Shown: positions 53,201 to 60,937 of the stretch, one piece after another
Numbering within the stretch: position 1 is the stretch's first letter
Layout of the letters: each line of letters opens with the position of its first letter
From: Deltaproteobacteria bacterium
GTDB taxonomy: Bacteria > Desulfobacterota > Deferrisomatia > Deferrisomatales > BM512
Assembly: GCA_002869015.1 (NCBI GenBank)
Contig: PKTT01000006.1
Coordinates: 1-64,000 of the forward strand
Length of the DNA stretch: 64,000 nt
Direction: 5' to 3'
The notes under the pieces: model-generated
Seen by the model: only the letters and a program-made list of their open reading frames with translations
Databases searched by the model: none
What the model was told of the DNA's origin: nothing
Program-made: the position numbers and the translations under genes

Positions 53201-55130
53201 GGCCGAACGCGCCTTCCGCCTCCACGCTTTGCGCTTGAAGCCCCTTGAACCACCTATAGGGCCCCGCGCTAAAATCCGCCACCCTCACCACACCCTTGAA
53301 GCGCGGCTCCTTTAAAGGCCCCTCAACCCTACCCTCTGCTCCGAGGGTGCCGTCAAGGGCAATTGGAATATCGGCGAGGGTTGACAGCTCCTCAAGGGTA
53401 TACCCAACGTCGCTTCCCTCAAGGGATATATCCAGCGAATAGAAACCATCGGGGGTCAGCCTCGCCATTCCACTTCCGCTGGCTTTGCCGAGGGGACCCT
53501 CAAGTTTAAAAGCGCTGGCCCTCAAGTCTCGCAGGTCATACTCCAATTTGGAGACAAATCTTCCCGTCTTTATGCCGAAAACGCTCGAATCAGCCAAGTC
53601 AAGGTTGTAGGCGAATTCAAGTTGGGAGTATGGGCCCCCGAAGCTCCCATTCGCGGTTCCTTGAGCCTCAAAGCCATCGGGGAGATAGCGCTTTACTGAG
53701 GAGATATCCCTTATCGTGAGGTTTGTATCGTACCAAAGCCCCTCCCTGTAGGTTATCTTCCCCTTTGGGATATCCAGCGAGAGGGAGGATGATTCCACAT
53801 CTGTCTTGCCGAAAATTATCCCCTCCCTGCCCACAACGCACATGGTGTTAAAATCCGCAGAGGGCAGCGAGTACCAGGTGGTCGGGGTATCGGAGCCATG
53901 ATAGGTGGAGACGTCAAAATCCCTCACCCTCGCCGAAACTGTTGAATCAAGTGCGAGCGAGGGGTAGAGCGTCCCCTTTGTCTTAACCTCGCCGTCAGCT
54001 GAAAGGCCGACTGGAAAGTAGCGCGTTTTAAAGGTGGGGATGAGGCTCATGGCGCCACGCAGATCGAACCCCGTGGTTCGGCCCTCCGCCTCAAGGGAGA
54101 GCTCTTTACCCCACATAAGGGAGCCCTCGAAATCGCTCACGGCGCCGAAGTTGCTTTTGGCCTCAAGCTCCTCGAACGTTACACCCTCCCTGCTGAGGGT
54201 GGCTGTCATCGAAGCCCCGCTTGCGTTAAGGGTTCCGAAAGTCACCGGCCCAAGGGATATGTCGAGGTCTAGGCGTGGGTCAGAGCGAAAACCGGCAGCA
54301 ACGCCTGTGAAGGTCGCCCTCCCGGTAATCGGGTGAAAGGAGGCTAGCCTTATGGGCTGAAGCCATTCCTGCGGGATATCCTTCGCCTCAATATATCCCT
54401 CCACCGAACCTGAAATGGCTCCAAACTCATCCAGAGAGGCAGCGCCGTCCAGATAGATTCTAGAGGACTCCAGATGAAGTTTTTTTAATAGGTGCCTGCC
54501 GGCCTTTCGCTCTCCCTCAAAGGAGAACCCCTGAAGCTCTTCGCTTGCCCCCCTCCAGCTGAGGGCGCCCCCAGCTATCTCTCCGCTCGTTGTGTTCCCG
54601 CTCCAATCAAAGGAGATGCCATTTAGCAAGAGGGCTAAATCTTCACCCCTTGAAATATCTACGCTCGCCCCCTTTACGAGGAGCCGCTCAAACTCAACGG
54701 GTAGGGAGATGCCGCCAATTCCCGGCGGTCTAACCTCTTCCCCCTCCTTTTCTGAGGCGGTAAGGGCTCCAAGAAGGCGGGGGGCGTCGGCTTCAAAGGA
54801 GAGGACTGGGGGGCCGGAGAGGGAGCGAAGAAAATGCAGCCGGACCTTCAGGGGGCCGGAGGTAAAGCTCCACGCGCCATCCCCACCCTCCACCTTAACC
54901 GAAGCCAGGGTAAGGGATGGGCCGACGGGGTCGAAGTCGAAGCTCTCCGCGTCGATCGTCACCCCTCGCTCACTTAGAAAGAGCGCTAGCCTGCTCTCCA
55001 GAAAGGAGTCAAAGGCGGGTGTTTTGGCTATTATGAATGCCGCTGCGACAATGGCTATGATAATGCTAATCAAAAGCCCTGCGCGACGTAATATGCGTAC
55101 CATATTCCTCATTAGGGCGCTGAGAAGCAC
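50280..55130 (-). CDS. tamB: TamB-family intermembrane AsmA-like protein
   Basis: The protein has 1616 residues. A single N-terminal helix (LLISIIIAIVAAAFII) anchors it in the inner membrane. The long body is repetitive beta-strand sequence (LDISLGPVTF, VRITGGLSTSGAF), typical of the AsmA/TamB bridge fold. The conserved C-terminal DUF490/TamB domain (LRVRGYLPDPLVFGKVRVRD to the end FRYTFR) is present. TamB proteins are thought to move lipid between membranes. The GTG at 55130 is chosen because GAGAGGGG lies 7 bases upstream; ATGs at 55112 and 55103 have weaker sites. Confidence 0.93.
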   Translation of the reverse strand: MLLSALMRNMVRILRRAGLLISIIIAIVAAAFIIAKTPAFDSFLESRLALFLSERGVTIDAESFDFDPVGPSLTLASVKVEGGDGAWSFTSGPLKVRLHFLRSLSGPPVLSFEADAPRLLGALTASEKEGEEVRPPGIGGISLPVEFERLLVKGASVDISRGEDLALLLNGISFDWSGNTTSGEIAGGALSWRGASEELQGFSFEGERKAGRHLLKKLHLESSRIYLDGAASLDEFGAISGSVEGYIEAKDIPQEWLQPIRLASFHPITGRATFTGVAAGFRSDPRLDLDISLGPVTFGTLNASGASMTATLSREGVTFEELEAKSNFGAVSDFEGSLMWGKELSLEAEGRTTGFDLRGAMSLIPTFKTRYFPVGLSADGEVKTKGTLYPSLALDSTVSARVRDFDVSTYHGSDTPTTWYSLPSADFNTMCVVGREGIIFGKTDVESSSLSLDIPKGKITYREGLWYDTNLTIRDISSVKRYLPDGFEAQGTANGSFGGPYSQLEFAYNLDLADSSVFGIKTGRFVSKLEYDLRDLRASAFKLEGPLGKASGSGMARLTPDGFYSLDISLEGSDVGYTLEELSTLADIPIALDGTLGAEGRVEGPLKEPRFKGVVRVADFSAGPYRWFKGLQAQSVEAEGAFGLKRWSFDSLNVAGYGTALSGSGVLDTSSFDFNAHAEEFDLARLDEIIRVPEGLNGSITASVDASGTFDSPNATMVAEVKGSSYQDIPIGEIAGEANLSRGDLSIDLLAIDERVRITGGLSTSGAFKVNGDINHVDFSLLPLNRFIGDRLDWLSAKTLAGTVRLEGSAWGDEGALASFSWRGDLFGVKGKGIEVGTLGISASYPRSGPEGDGGLLFNIRAADNALSADIFHPLIAGASTRIEVEAKALTLDKIATYYDELPLDEGTIDGHALLEVGGAASGEVSPDGIKLINSAFTLSKLSGAGFVELPEILLEATSTPGVIHVTAKSEGLLLERASLRLASMEWGGVLNLNGFKPFDLYHIPGIALGSQLNGAVEFEGRGAALISAEGGGEIKGVNHRFVKPVDGSWRAKAAGGDVELTLKTSKGVSAAATFARGQGLGFIAEVENARFADWLEIKGFDAEALNGSVTARVDGAIPEGGSLMMKIAISGISMELPAGMVTNQGPIEFTYANNIFTIDRMALLGGGIEVSGGGYFVPGKEWNVEISGDGDAGAMLSPFPAIEEASGPLDLKANVEGPWDNPSITGTLQLTESGRVKLRALDYSFEDVALKATFQGNEGLSIETLSANFGTGKVKCEGRWEMDGFNPGELKIFAVADNISYEFPKDARYNLNADFLLTGTLKAPQIRGEVRLNSLLYRQHLRWRTSVLNMLGSKPAESKSVANAVEEREGTPFIDIAIRGDENLRVENNLAELDLIADLRVRGYLPDPLVFGKVRVRDGFLRFRGRIFELLRAEVDFLGDAGPGAVLDAASTTEVGQYSVNISAAGPLSDMRIELSSDPPLPRTDIISLLALGTTSENISGEDVTAYEATSFLTGGLQDELESQANSAFGVDQFHIEPAYSSTTQSTVPRITVGKALSDSIYARYGVLMGSQREQEMRVEYTYKPGVLLIGSWGGEESDSEGSFGAEIRFRYTFR

Positions 55131-55159
55131 TCAGCAGCCCCTCTCATTTGGAGGCAAAA

Positions 55160-55188
55160 TTGACAGCAGGCGCTACAAACTCTAGACT
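55160..55188 (+). promoter_or_regulatory. sigma-70-type promoter of the DHH phosphoesterase gene
   Basis: A perfect TTGACA (55160-55165), 17 bases, then TAGACT (55183-55188). Transcription would start near 55195, leaving about 80 bases of leader before the ATG at 55276. Confidence 0.6.
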
Positions 55189-55275
55189 ACAGAGTCATCC
55201 AAAGCGCGCCACTGCGCTTCTTGGGATTTTCCTCCACGGTGACTGAAAAGTCAAATAACGCCGGGACATTACGCC

Positions 55276-56652
55276 ATGCGATTCGTGGTCATAACAGACG
55301 ACCCCAACACTGTCAAATTGATGGGCCCAGTAGGGGAAGATGACATCCACCTCCTTCTATCGGAGGTGGACTCTGTAATACGCCACGCACGCAAAGACGG
55401 GTGGAGGACAAAGCATTTAAAGCTTGACGATGAAGAGAGCTATAAGAAGCTCCACCTCAGCTATCGCGATCGGGTTTTGATCAAGCTGGACTCAAAAGCC
55501 GAACTCAAAAAGTGCCTCGACGCCATCCTCACAGTTCAGCAGGACATCCCCATAACCGTGGTCAGCGAAAACTGGACAACCCCCCAAAAGTGGGAGGGAT
55601 TGATCCGGGTGGTCCCGCTGAGAGCTTTCTGCGGCGGTATTGCTTCCGAACTTGAGAAGGCGGCGGCCATGCGCTCAGTCGCCCACCTGCGGAAGATTTT
55701 CAGCAAAGCCGACAGGGTGCTCCTCCTCCTTCAAGACGACCCCGACCCCGATGGCATCGCCTCGGCGCTTGCGCTTCGCACGATCCTCGGCCGCAACCGC
55801 ACGACCGCTCCCATAGCTTCATTCGGGCACGTGACCCGCCCTGAGAACGTCGCGATGATTAGGGACCTTGAGATTCAGGTCCTCACGATTACGGAGGAGG
55901 ATCTCAACGAATATGACCGCATCGCCCTCCTCGACTTACAGCCATTTCACTCCCCGCAGATACCGCTCAGCATCGACGCCGTAATTGACCACCACCCCAA
56001 GCGGACCGGGTATGAGGCTAAGTTCGTTGATATTCGTCCACGCTACGGAGCCACCTCCACCATTATGACGCAGTACCTCACCGCTTCGGGTACACAGATT
56101 TCACAGAGGCTTGCCACAGCCCTCGTCTACGGGATAAAGACCGACACGCAGCTCCTAGGGCGAGACACCACCCCCGATGACGTTGACGCCTTCGCAAAGC
56201 TATACCCCATCGCAAACCAAGCTACGTTGAGGAAGATCGACAGGCCCCAGATACCGCGTGACGACCTCGTCTCATTCGCCATAGCGCTCCAACACGCCAG
56301 CATCGATGGAGAGATAATCTACGCGCACCTTGGCCCCCTCTCCCGCGAGGATGTAATCCCCTACTTCGCCGACCTATGCCTTGAGATTGAGGACGCCCAG
56401 TGGTCCGTCGCAAGCGGGGTCTTCGACGGAATGCTCATAATCTCCATACGCACCTACGGCGAAGGGGCCTCGGCGGGGGAGACAACGAAAAAAGCCTTCG
56501 AGGTCTACGGGAGCGCGGGCGGTCACCGTGCGATGGCAAAGGCCGTCATACCCTTGGAGAACATACCATCCCAATACCTGGACCATGAGCTCTGGATCAA
56601 GGAGCGCTTCACCTACGCCCTTTTTGGCAAAGAGCCCGAGTCAGTCAGCTGA
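55276..56652 (+). CDS. DHH/DHHA1 phosphoesterase with N-terminal Rossmann-like domain
   Basis: The protein has 458 residues. Residues 1-135 form an alpha/beta domain (RFVVITDDPNTVKLM, VLIKLDSKAELKKCLDAILT) that looks TrkA-N/RCK-like but lacks a clear glycine-rich nucleotide motif. The DHH domain follows: DDPDPDGIASALAL, IALLDLQPF and VIDHHPKRTG. The C-terminal DHHA1 domain has GSAGGHRAMAKAV. NrnA-type enzymes degrade short oligonucleotides and pAp with manganese; c-di-AMP phosphodiesterase is an alternative. It may form an operon with the next gene, 29 bases downstream. Confidence 0.88.
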   Translation: MRFVVITDDPNTVKLMGPVGEDDIHLLLSEVDSVIRHARKDGWRTKHLKLDDEESYKKLHLSYRDRVLIKLDSKAELKKCLDAILTVQQDIPITVVSENWTTPQKWEGLIRVVPLRAFCGGIASELEKAAAMRSVAHLRKIFSKADRVLLLLQDDPDPDGIASALALRTILGRNRTTAPIASFGHVTRPENVAMIRDLEIQVLTITEEDLNEYDRIALLDLQPFHSPQIPLSIDAVIDHHPKRTGYEAKFVDIRPRYGATSTIMTQYLTASGTQISQRLATALVYGIKTDTQLLGRDTTPDDVDAFAKLYPIANQATLRKIDRPQIPRDDLVSFAIALQHASIDGEIIYAHLGPLSREDVIPYFADLCLEIEDAQWSVASGVFDGMLIISIRTYGEGASAGETTKKAFEVYGSAGGHRAMAKAVIPLENIPSQYLDHELWIKERFTYALFGKEPESVS

Positions 56653-56681
56653 TAAAGCCATACATCTAGCCGGGAGATGAG

Positions 56682-57407
56682 ATGCAGCCGAACCGCTCAA
56701 AGAGCGAGACAAATTATTCGACGGGCGAGAGCGCTGTGGTCATGGGTGAGGCGCTAAGCGGCGTAATACACTACCTTTCAAACCTTCTCCACTCCCTCTT
56801 GCTGCGAGCGGACATGCTTGAGGCAAATGCCAACCTTACACCGGCGGAGCGCGAGAATCTTGAGGAGATCTCATTGGGGTCTCAAAAGGTCGCTGAGACG
56901 TTGCAGGTTTTCCTCTCAACAGGAAGGGATATCATAAAAGTTGGAGGTGAAGGCGTTTCTCTCAGGGAGATCATCGAGACTAAGGTAAAAGACAAAAGAG
57001 TCGGCCTCTCCCTTGAAGACCAGCTGGTGCATGGGGACAAGCGCCTTCTCTCAGACCTAATCGAGATACTTTTCTCCTCGCTGTTCACCGGCGCCGGTAG
57101 TGAAACAAGGGTAGCGGTCAAGCTTGCATTGGCAGATAGGGAGGATATCTCTTCTTTAACAGCCCCCTGGCAAGACGAGACGAACTGGGTGGAACTCAAG
57201 GTTTCAAGGCTTGGTCAGGGCACCCACCTACCGCTTGAGGAGGATGCTCTGGAAGAGCTCGACGGAAGCGCCCCGCTCGCAATGGAAGCGATGAGGCTAA
57301 GGGGAATCATCCGCCTCCATCAGGGTACCTTCAAAGTTGAGGAGCTGGTCGGCAAAGGAGCATCCCGCTTGACTGTCAGAATCTTCCTCCCCGCTCCCTT
57401 AAAGTAA
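56682..57407 (+). CDS. degenerate histidine kinase-like protein
   Basis: The protein has 241 residues. Residues 20-80 look like a dimerising two-helix phosphoacceptor domain with a candidate His30 (GVIHYLSNLLHSLLLRADML). The region after it resembles a GHKL ATPase fold in outline (LLSDLIEILFSSLFTGAGSE), but the N-box asparagine, the D-x-G-x-G loop and the glycine lid are not recognisable. There is no sensor or receiver domain. It could be a ChpT- or Spo0B-like phosphotransferase or a non-catalytic regulator. GGGAG precedes the ATG by 5 bases. Confidence 0.62.
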   Translation: MQPNRSKSETNYSTGESAVVMGEALSGVIHYLSNLLHSLLLRADMLEANANLTPAERENLEEISLGSQKVAETLQVFLSTGRDIIKVGGEGVSLREIIETKVKDKRVGLSLEDQLVHGDKRLLSDLIEILFSSLFTGAGSETRVAVKLALADREDISSLTAPWQDETNWVELKVSRLGQGTHLPLEEDALEELDGSAPLAMEAMRLRGIIRLHQGTFKVEELVGKGASRLTVRIFLPAPLK

Positions 57408-57563
57408 AATTCTGACAAATTTTTTCATTTAATCCCGACTACTTGCACCTTGGTCATAAATAAACCGGAAATATTAAAGGATACGTTGCCATAGCCGATA
57501 ATTTAGGTAGGTGTGGATTTACGTCTAATAGCTTTATAAATTTAAAAAAGCGGAGGAACAATT

Positions 57564-58433
57564 ATGAAAAAATTAATCTGGCTTCTGGCTGGCATTACGC
57601 TCCTATCTATGACTGCCTGCGGCAGCAGCGGCGGCGATTCACTCCCATACTCAGGCGAAACCGGACGCGCGGACATCACAGCAATGGGCGCAGCGGATAA
57701 TTTCGACATGGTCGCGCCCGATGACTACGAGATGTTCTTCTTTGATGAACTATTGTACCCAATCTCAGGTCCAGGGCGCTCAGCGCGCGCAGTATTTGAA
57801 ACCACTACAGTTACAGGATGTAACGATACCGGCTATGCAACCATAAGCGGCACAACAACAGAGACATCATTCTCAGGCACAATTACTTACGTTGGTTTCG
57901 ACAACTGCGACGGCGTTATAGTTGACGGAACAATGGGACTCTCCGGTTCCGGTAATTCTTCATCTGAGACCTTCAAGGCAACCTTCGACGGCTTGACTCT
58001 TGATTTCGACGGCGGCGCCGAGATTGACACCATCTATGGAAGCATGGGTTTCTCATATAGCGAAACAAATACCAATATAAAGATCAACATCCTCGTCAAG
58101 GAGGATGTCGGCGGCAATATCCACATGGAGATGATCTCCGGGTATGAGTTCGACATCGATTTTGACCAGTATGGCGACGGCACGGCAACGGTAAAGGGCA
58201 AGTTCTACGATTCCGATGAGGGTTACATTGAGGTTCAAACCCTGACGCCTGTAAGCCTTACCGACACTCCCAGCTACCCAATTGGCGGTGAAATCCGATT
58301 TATCGGCGCAAACGGCTATGTCGACGCTGAGATTCTTTACAATGATTCGACCTATGCCGATGGCGTCCTCTACGAGCTTTACAATAACGAAGATACTTTC
58401 GTGGATGACTACTTCGTCCCCTGGATTAATTAG
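57564..58433 (+). CDS. lipoprotein of unknown function
   Basis: The protein has 289 residues. The lipoprotein signal ends LLSMTAC (Cys19), and GGAGG precedes the ATG by 7 bases. The mature part is acidic and beta-rich, with repeats of short strands and two further cysteines (VTGCNDTG and FDNCDG). No family is recognised. It is a single-gene unit with its own terminator. A secreted or surface lipoprotein is most likely. Confidence 0.8.
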   Translation: MKKLIWLLAGITLLSMTACGSSGGDSLPYSGETGRADITAMGAADNFDMVAPDDYEMFFFDELLYPISGPGRSARAVFETTTVTGCNDTGYATISGTTTETSFSGTITYVGFDNCDGVIVDGTMGLSGSGNSSSETFKATFDGLTLDFDGGAEIDTIYGSMGFSYSETNTNIKINILVKEDVGGNIHMEMISGYEFDIDFDQYGDGTATVKGKFYDSDEGYIEVQTLTPVSLTDTPSYPIGGEIRFIGANGYVDAEILYNDSTYADGVLYELYNNEDTFVDDYFVPWIN

Positions 58434-58449
58434 GGTTACTTACTCAACA

Positions 58450-58484
58450 AAAGAGGGACCGCTTCGGCGGTCCCTTTCTTTTTT
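58450..58484. terminator. bidirectional intrinsic terminator
   Basis: GGGACCGC-TTCG-GCGGTCCC, an 8-bp stem with a UUCG-type tetraloop, flanked by AAAAGA and CTTTCTTTTTT. It ends the lipoprotein gene on plus and the PepSY gene on minus. Confidence 0.92.
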
Positions 58485-58504
58485 CAAGGTGCATATTCTT
58501 TTAA

Positions 58505-60025
58505 TTATTTACCTTTGAAGAGCTTATATCCAACCCGATCGTAAAAGCCCGTCGCCGTCTCTGTCAGCAGCGCAATACCGCCAAGTGGTATGACTATCCA
58601 CGCCCACCAGCCCAGAATGAAGGTAAATAGACGGCCGTTATGCAGCTCGAAGAGCGCGTGCCACAGGGATATCCTTCCCTCCTCCGATAGCGCCCGCGGC
58701 ATCGGGATATCTACAGGCCTCCCCCATCCCCGCATAAGCCCGCGATTATAATCCGCCCATAGACCTCCCTCCCGGCTGAACCCGACAACCATCTCCTTGC
58801 CTACCGGAGGCCCTTTCGGCGCTTCAGGCTGCTTCTTGGTGAAGAGGTCCACGATGGTGCCGCTGCTGCGCCCCCACAAGAAGAGTCCCGACATCGAGCC
58901 TACGAGGTGCCCCTCCTCAAGCTCCTCCAAAACAGTAGCCCCCATCACAGATACCGGGGGAGTGGGCTCCCTCAGCTTCAAAAAGGTCTCGTCGCCCTTA
59001 ACGAGGTTGTCAACGCCACCCTCGTAAAACCCCTCCGAGGTAGCCAGCAAAAGAGTCCTTCGGGAAGAGTCGTATAGCCCTTTTCTGATGGTGTCGTGCC
59101 AGGGATTGGGGTCGAGCGGCGCGGGGTGGTGCTTTAGCTCGTAGGTAGCATCTGCTATGGCGATAAGGAGCGGCGGGCGCTGGAATATTCCTGTAAGCGC
59201 AATATAAAGGAGGAGCGGCGTCAGGTAGACCCCCAGCTTGATGTGAAGTTTAAGCCCCTTGCGGGCGAGTTTGCCCCCACTTCCACTGGAGAGAGAGCCT
59301 CGCCATCTACTCCACCAGAACCATCCGCCAGTAAAGGTTATGAAGAGGAGGAGTGCACCTATTAAGTCTATGAAGAGCCGCCCGCCAAGGCCCCATAGCT
59401 CGCCTGAGTGAAGCTCAAAGATCAGCATAAAGAGTGAGCGCTTTGGCTCCTCTTCACCCTCCCGTTTGGGCGTGACCGACCTGAACTCAAAGGGCCGGGA
59501 GGCGGAGGAAAAGTAGATATCGGAGCGCGTAAGGGCGATAAGCGAATCATCATACCGGACGAGGTCAACCACTCCTTCACCCTCTTTTCCCAGCTTGACC
59601 GGCCTCCAAGCAGCGCTATCATCGCCACGGTAAAATAAACCACCGCGGGTCGCGGCCCAAAGCAGCCCTCCACTCTCGGTTAAGGCTCTGGTGTCCTTCA
59701 GATAAACGGACTTAGGCAGCCCTTCATTGAAATCCGCCGGCGCCCCCTCCCCCGTGAGCTTCCACACCCCTCCCTCTCCATGGATAAACCTGCCAGCGGA
59801 GGTTTTGGTAAGGGAGCGGAAGGAGTTTCTATTCCACTGCCGGTATTGATAATCGCCGGGGAGGAGCGCCCTTGGAAGGTCGTAGTCGGTTAAAAGGGCC
59901 GGGTGGTTTAGGAGGATGCCCGAGAGCGCCATAACAGCAAAGTAAAGGAGCCCCAATAATCCGAGAATGCGGTGAATCTTCTTTGACGATTTAAGAAACT
60001 TTTGGGTGGGCTTTTGCGGGGGCAT
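58505..60025 (-). CDS. PepSY-associated transmembrane protein
   Basis: The protein has 506 residues with the four-helix PepSY_TM pattern: IHRILGLLGLLYFAVMALSG, LFIDLIGALLLFITFTGGWF, HIKLGVYLTPLLLYIALTGI and WWAWIVIPLGGIALLTETAT, with conserved His at KIHRIL, FELHSGE, LHIKLG and FELHNGR. Two extracytoplasmic beta-rich segments lie between them, with beta-propeller-like strands (LLWAATRGGLFYRGD, LLLATSEGFYEGG). Family members act in metal or siderophore reduction. Heme binding by the helix His residues is possible but unproven. It lies 76 bases after the ferredoxin gene. Confidence 0.85.
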   Translation of the reverse strand: MPPQKPTQKFLKSSKKIHRILGLLGLLYFAVMALSGILLNHPALLTDYDLPRALLPGDYQYRQWNRNSFRSLTKTSAGRFIHGEGGVWKLTGEGAPADFNEGLPKSVYLKDTRALTESGGLLWAATRGGLFYRGDDSAAWRPVKLGKEGEGVVDLVRYDDSLIALTRSDIYFSSASRPFEFRSVTPKREGEEEPKRSLFMLIFELHSGELWGLGGRLFIDLIGALLLFITFTGGWFWWSRWRGSLSSGSGGKLARKGLKLHIKLGVYLTPLLLYIALTGIFQRPPLLIAIADATYELKHHPAPLDPNPWHDTIRKGLYDSSRRTLLLATSEGFYEGGVDNLVKGDETFLKLREPTPPVSVMGATVLEELEEGHLVGSMSGLFLWGRSSGTIVDLFTKKQPEAPKGPPVGKEMVVGFSREGGLWADYNRGLMRGWGRPVDIPMPRALSEEGRISLWHALFELHNGRLFTFILGWWAWIVIPLGGIALLTETATGFYDRVGYKLFKGK

Positions 60026-60044
60026 TAAGGTTGGCTCCAGAGAA

Positions 60045-60072
60045 GAGCCCGCCGCCTCACGGCGACGGGCCC
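60045..60072 (-). terminator. GC-rich stem-loop after the ferredoxin gene
   Basis: GGGCCCGTCGCC pairs imperfectly with GGCGGCGGGCTC on the minus strand, loop GTGA. There is only a short CT-rich tail. It is a possible weak terminator between the ferredoxin and PepSY genes. Confidence 0.35.
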
Positions 60073-60101
60073 GGTTCTACTTAGAAGATTGTTCCAGCGC
60101 C

Positions 60102-60857
60102 TTAACGCTCATCGTGCACAATCTCTCCGCCGGTGGAGATGACCACAGTCTTTACCGGTATATCCACGCCACTCTCCTCCGCCGCACGCCTGACTATCAT
60201 CTCAAGGCCGCCGCAACAGGGCACCTCCATCCTCACGATAGTAAGCGAAGCGGGTTCGCCATAGCGGATGACATCGGCCAGCTTCTTCATGTGCGCATCC
60301 GCATCGTCCAGTTTTGGACACGCCACCGCCACAGGGTTGCCGTCAAGAAACTCTCGGTGGAAGTCTCCAAAGGCAAAGGGCGCGCAATCAGCTGCAAAGA
60401 GGAGATTAGCGCCTTTGAGGAAGGGCGCCGCCGGGTTAAGGAGGGTCAGCTGAACGGGCCAATGTCCCAACCTTGAGGTTGCGGGGCCGCCATCGGCTGC
60501 CTTTACCCCCTTATCCAGAGATACGTTTAGGGAGCCCGGACAACCGCCCATGGCGGGCCGCTCAATAATTTTGGCAGCGGAGCCGGGGCATCCCCCACCT
60601 TGGGGCGTTACCGCAGCCTGCTCCTTAATCCTCTCCTCGACAAGCTCTTCGTCAAAAGCCTCAACGTCGCGCTCTTCAAGGGTCAAAGCTCCCTCGGGGC
60701 AATGTCCTATACATGCGCCCAGCCCGTCGCATAAGGCCTCCCTTACCAACACCGCTTTGCCGTCACGTATCTCCAAACTGGATTCTGCGCAGTTTACGAT
60801 GCAGAGGCCGCAGCCGGTGCACTTGTCCTCATCTATCTTTATTATCGGTCTCTTCAT
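60102..60857 (-). CDS. dicluster ferredoxin with modified second cluster and C-terminal Cys-rich domain
   Basis: The protein has 251 residues. The first cluster is standard (CTGCGLCIVNC). The second reads CDGLGACIGHCP: three Cys only, the expected second Cys is Leu, so a 3Fe-4S or altered cluster is expected. The middle repeats GGCPGS twice. The C-terminal part has FAADCAPFAFGDF, VACPKLDDADAH and VPCCGGLEMIVRRA, suggesting another metal or redox site. ATG at 60857 has GGAGG 5 bases upstream. Its promoter overlaps a perfect palindrome (60874-60888), so expression is probably repressor-controlled. The electron partner is unknown. Confidence 0.85.
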   Translation of the reverse strand: MKRPIIKIDEDKCTGCGLCIVNCAESSLEIRDGKAVLVREALCDGLGACIGHCPEGALTLEERDVEAFDEELVEERIKEQAAVTPQGGGCPGSAAKIIERPAMGGCPGSLNVSLDKGVKAADGGPATSRLGHWPVQLTLLNPAAPFLKGANLLFAADCAPFAFGDFHREFLDGNPVAVACPKLDDADAHMKKLADVIRYGEPASLTIVRMEVPCCGGLEMIVRRAAEESGVDIPVKTVVISTGGEIVHDER

Positions 60858-60873
60858 GGTTGCCTCCAATTGT

Positions 60874-60888
60874 TTACCATTTTGGTAA
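60874..60888. promoter_or_regulatory. palindromic operator of the ferredoxin gene
   Basis: TTACCATTTTGGTAA, perfect 6-base arms around 3 bases. On the minus strand it follows TATTAT (60891-60896), a likely -10 box, so it covers the transcription start region. This is the classic place for a repressor. The regulator is not in the window. Confidence 0.6.
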
Positions 60889-60937
60889 CTATAATACCTG
60901 AGAGGCCAAAGGGAAAGAATTTTTGCAGAAAATTTAC

